Assembly (NCBI RefSeq): GCF_026013965.1
Contig: NZ_CP110341.1
Coordinates: 2,232,001 to 2,296,000, forward strand
Direction: 5' to 3'
Source: Brevibacterium sp. JSBI002
Lineage (GTDB): Bacteria > Actinomycetota > Actinomycetes > Actinomycetales > Brevibacteriaceae
Length of the DNA stretch: 64,000 bases
The notes under the pieces were generated by a model. That model was given only the letters and a program-made list of their open reading frames with translations, was not told where the DNA came from and did not search any database. Positions 62,659 through 64,000 of the stretch are shown here, piece by piece. Every line of letters begins with the position of its first letter. Positions within the stretch are counted from its first letter, which is position 1. A program made the translations under genes and the position numbers.

Positions 62659-63212
62659 GCGAAGCCCTTCTGCGAATCAATGACACGAGCACGGTAGTTG
62701 AACCCATCGCGCGCGTCGAGTAGGCGGAATGAATGAGTCGCCGGGTCATGAAGCCCGGGAAAGAGGACGAGAAGGCGACCGGTGACTGTAGAGTCGATGG
62801 ATTTGATCACGCTTGACGCCCTCAGGAACGGAAAAATAGAGCCGATGCCAACGAGTGCCACGATAGCGTTAGCGGGAGCCGCTTCGAGCGCTTGGCGTAT
62901 GCGCTTCACTAGAATTGTCTCGAATTGGTCCAGGATCGATTGCGTGAGATCACTCGGTTCCTCATAGAACGCCTCGGCGTGGCGGTGCGACGACAGCCAG
63001 CGACCGAAGTCATCGGTAACGTCGACGATGGCCCAGCCGCGGCCCGCTTGGCTGGTCGCAAGTTCCAAGCTAGGCAGCGCATGCCGAATCTGGCGTTCGA
63101 GTTCCGGCGGGTAGACGAGCATCCACACGCGTTCGCCGCCCGAGACGTTGTCTTTCCAAGTCAGCGTTAACTCGGCTTTGTAGGCATCGACAAGATCGGA
63201 CACGCGGCTCAT
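62655..63212 (-). CDS. brxB: BREX protein BrxB
   Basis: 185 aa, DUF1788-like. Conserved features are the early ERVWMLVYPPELERQIRHAL, GWAIVDVTDDFGRWLS, AIVALVGIGSIFPFLRAS and the C-terminal GRLLVLFPGLHDPATHSFRLLDARDGFNYRA. BrxB is a small component required for activity in type 1 BREX. Overlaps of 4 bp exist on both sides. Length matches the family. Confidence 0.88.
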   Translation of the reverse strand: MSRVSDLVDAYKAELTLTWKDNVSGGERVWMLVYPPELERQIRHALPSLELATSQAGRGWAIVDVTDDFGRWLSSHRHAEAFYEEPSDLTQSILDQFETILVKRIRQALEAAPANAIVALVGIGSIFPFLRASSVIKSIDSTVTGRLLVLFPGLHDPATHSFRLLDARDGFNYRARVIDSQKGFA

Positions 63213-63964
63213 CCTGCACCTCCGAGAGCCGGGAACGACACGTCAACTACATTGCCCGCAACGAGCAGGTCGATGAGACCCTGGGTGTGCGCTCCGCGCA
63301 ACGCCTCTAAGGCACTGCCGGGGGCCACCCCCAGAATCTGCGACCAAGAGTTGTTGAGTACGCCGAGACCGCGCCCGCCAGCGAGGTAGCCGAGGAATGC
63401 CGCATACGCGATGGCGACCGGGCGGGCATCCACTTCAGTGCGCACCTTCTTGGCACGACCAGCGAGATGACCGGTCTGGGTCCAACAGGACCCAGTGTTT
63501 CGCCCCGTCTTATCGAGGGTTGACTCCGACATTTCGCTGCCGAACTGCGCGGCGACGGCAACAGTCAAATCTGACGACGTCACGGTCGACCCCGCCGGGA
63601 GGTCCGCGATCGCGGCGAACGAAGCCCGGAGCACCTCGTCACGTGTGAAGGCCAGTAGCCCCGCAAGAAGTGGGCGTGACGCGTGATCAATGTCCCAAAG
63701 CGACCTTAACGCTGAAAACTCTGGGAAAGCCGGGTCCAAGAAATACAGCTCACGAAGGTGACGGAATGACCTCTGGCGACCAGCCTGGGTCGGGCGACCG
63801 AGAACGTTGCCCTCAACCACGGCATCACGATATTGCTCGGCGGTTGCGTCAGACGGCAAGGAGCGGAGAAGCTCAACTAAGTGAGTGACGCCGATTGTAT
63901 GGCTGGCTGTTGTCCGTAATGTTCCAAGCTCGAGTCTCCCAAGGTTTGGATCGGCAGTCGTCAT
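63209..63964 (-). CDS. brxA: BREX protein BrxA
   Basis: 251 aa from the ATG at 63964, with GGGAGG 11 bp upstream; a second possible ATG at 63988 would put that site inside the frame. It resembles DUF1819 proteins: NVLGRPTQAGRQRSFRHLRELYFLDP, RPLLAGLLAFTRDEVLRASFAAI and a C-terminal helical part ending VVDVSFPALGGAG. BrxA is a small DNA-binding component. It is the first gene of the cluster visible here; any upstream regulator is outside the window. Confidence 0.78.
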   Translation of the reverse strand: MTTADPNLGRLELGTLRTTASHTIGVTHLVELLRSLPSDATAEQYRDAVVEGNVLGRPTQAGRQRSFRHLRELYFLDPAFPEFSALRSLWDIDHASRPLLAGLLAFTRDEVLRASFAAIADLPAGSTVTSSDLTVAVAAQFGSEMSESTLDKTGRNTGSCWTQTGHLAGRAKKVRTEVDARPVAIAYAAFLGYLAGGRGLGVLNNSWSQILGVAPGSALEALRGAHTQGLIDLLVAGNVVDVSFPALGGAG

Positions 63965-64000
63965 CTTCCCAACTTCCTCCCAGATCATCCGTCATTTTTG

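Overview
The window is high-GC actinobacterial chromosome, most likely Micrococcales. Brevibacterium is my best guess, from the 16S/ITS character and the choline-betaine genes; no database search was run. The stretch from tyrS to tyrA (read right to left on the minus strand) keeps the gene set and order of the Mycobacterium tuberculosis Rv1689-Rv1711 neighbourhood: TPR protein, HAD phosphatase, small ORF, tlyA, nadK, recN, steA, steB, pyrG, nudix, xerD, parA, scpA, scpB, rluB. In this genome a MurJ/MraY-like/glycosyltransferase block lies between steB and pyrG.

Layout. (1) 1-20739, minus strand: a long, mostly translationally coupled run with many 4-bp ATGA/GTGA overlaps. It encodes RGG/TPR protein, HAD phosphatase, TlyA, NAD kinase, RecN, SteA/SteB, MraY-like protein, MurJ, two glycosyltransferases, CTP synthase, Nudix, XerD, ParA, ScpA/ScpB, RluB and a partial prephenate dehydrogenase. 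It links rRNA modification, chromosome segregation and condensation, and envelope growth. (2) 21352-26407: betaine aldehyde dehydrogenase and choline dehydrogenase (+), convergent with a BCCT transporter (-), forming an osmoprotection module. (3) 26577-28256: a frameshifted membrane-anchored coiled-coil gene, a small PH-like protein, a 64-bp palindrome and the rrn terminator. (4) 28269-34066: one rRNA operon (16S-23S-5S, minus strand, no tRNA in the spacer) with a candidate promoter. (5) 34253-37107: FNT-type channel, YccF protein and TyrRS. (6) 37189-45302: a RES-domain relic, argH, and the argC-J-B-D-F-R operon without argG. Quinone oxidoreductase (+) is divergent from argC.

(7) 46333-64000: an accessory defence island. 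It starts at a strong bidirectional terminator. It contains two distantly related proteins of unknown function separated by an IS21-family element, an OGG-fold DNA glycosylase-like gene, and a six-gene BREX phage-defence operon in type 1 order (brxA-brxB-brxC-pglX-pglZ-brxL) whose reading frames mostly overlap by 4 bp. The BREX genes would supply DNA methylation (PglX), ATPases (BrxC, BrxL) and an alkaline-phosphatase-fold protein (PglZ). The glycosylase and the paralogue pair are the least understood part and the best candidates for something undescribed.
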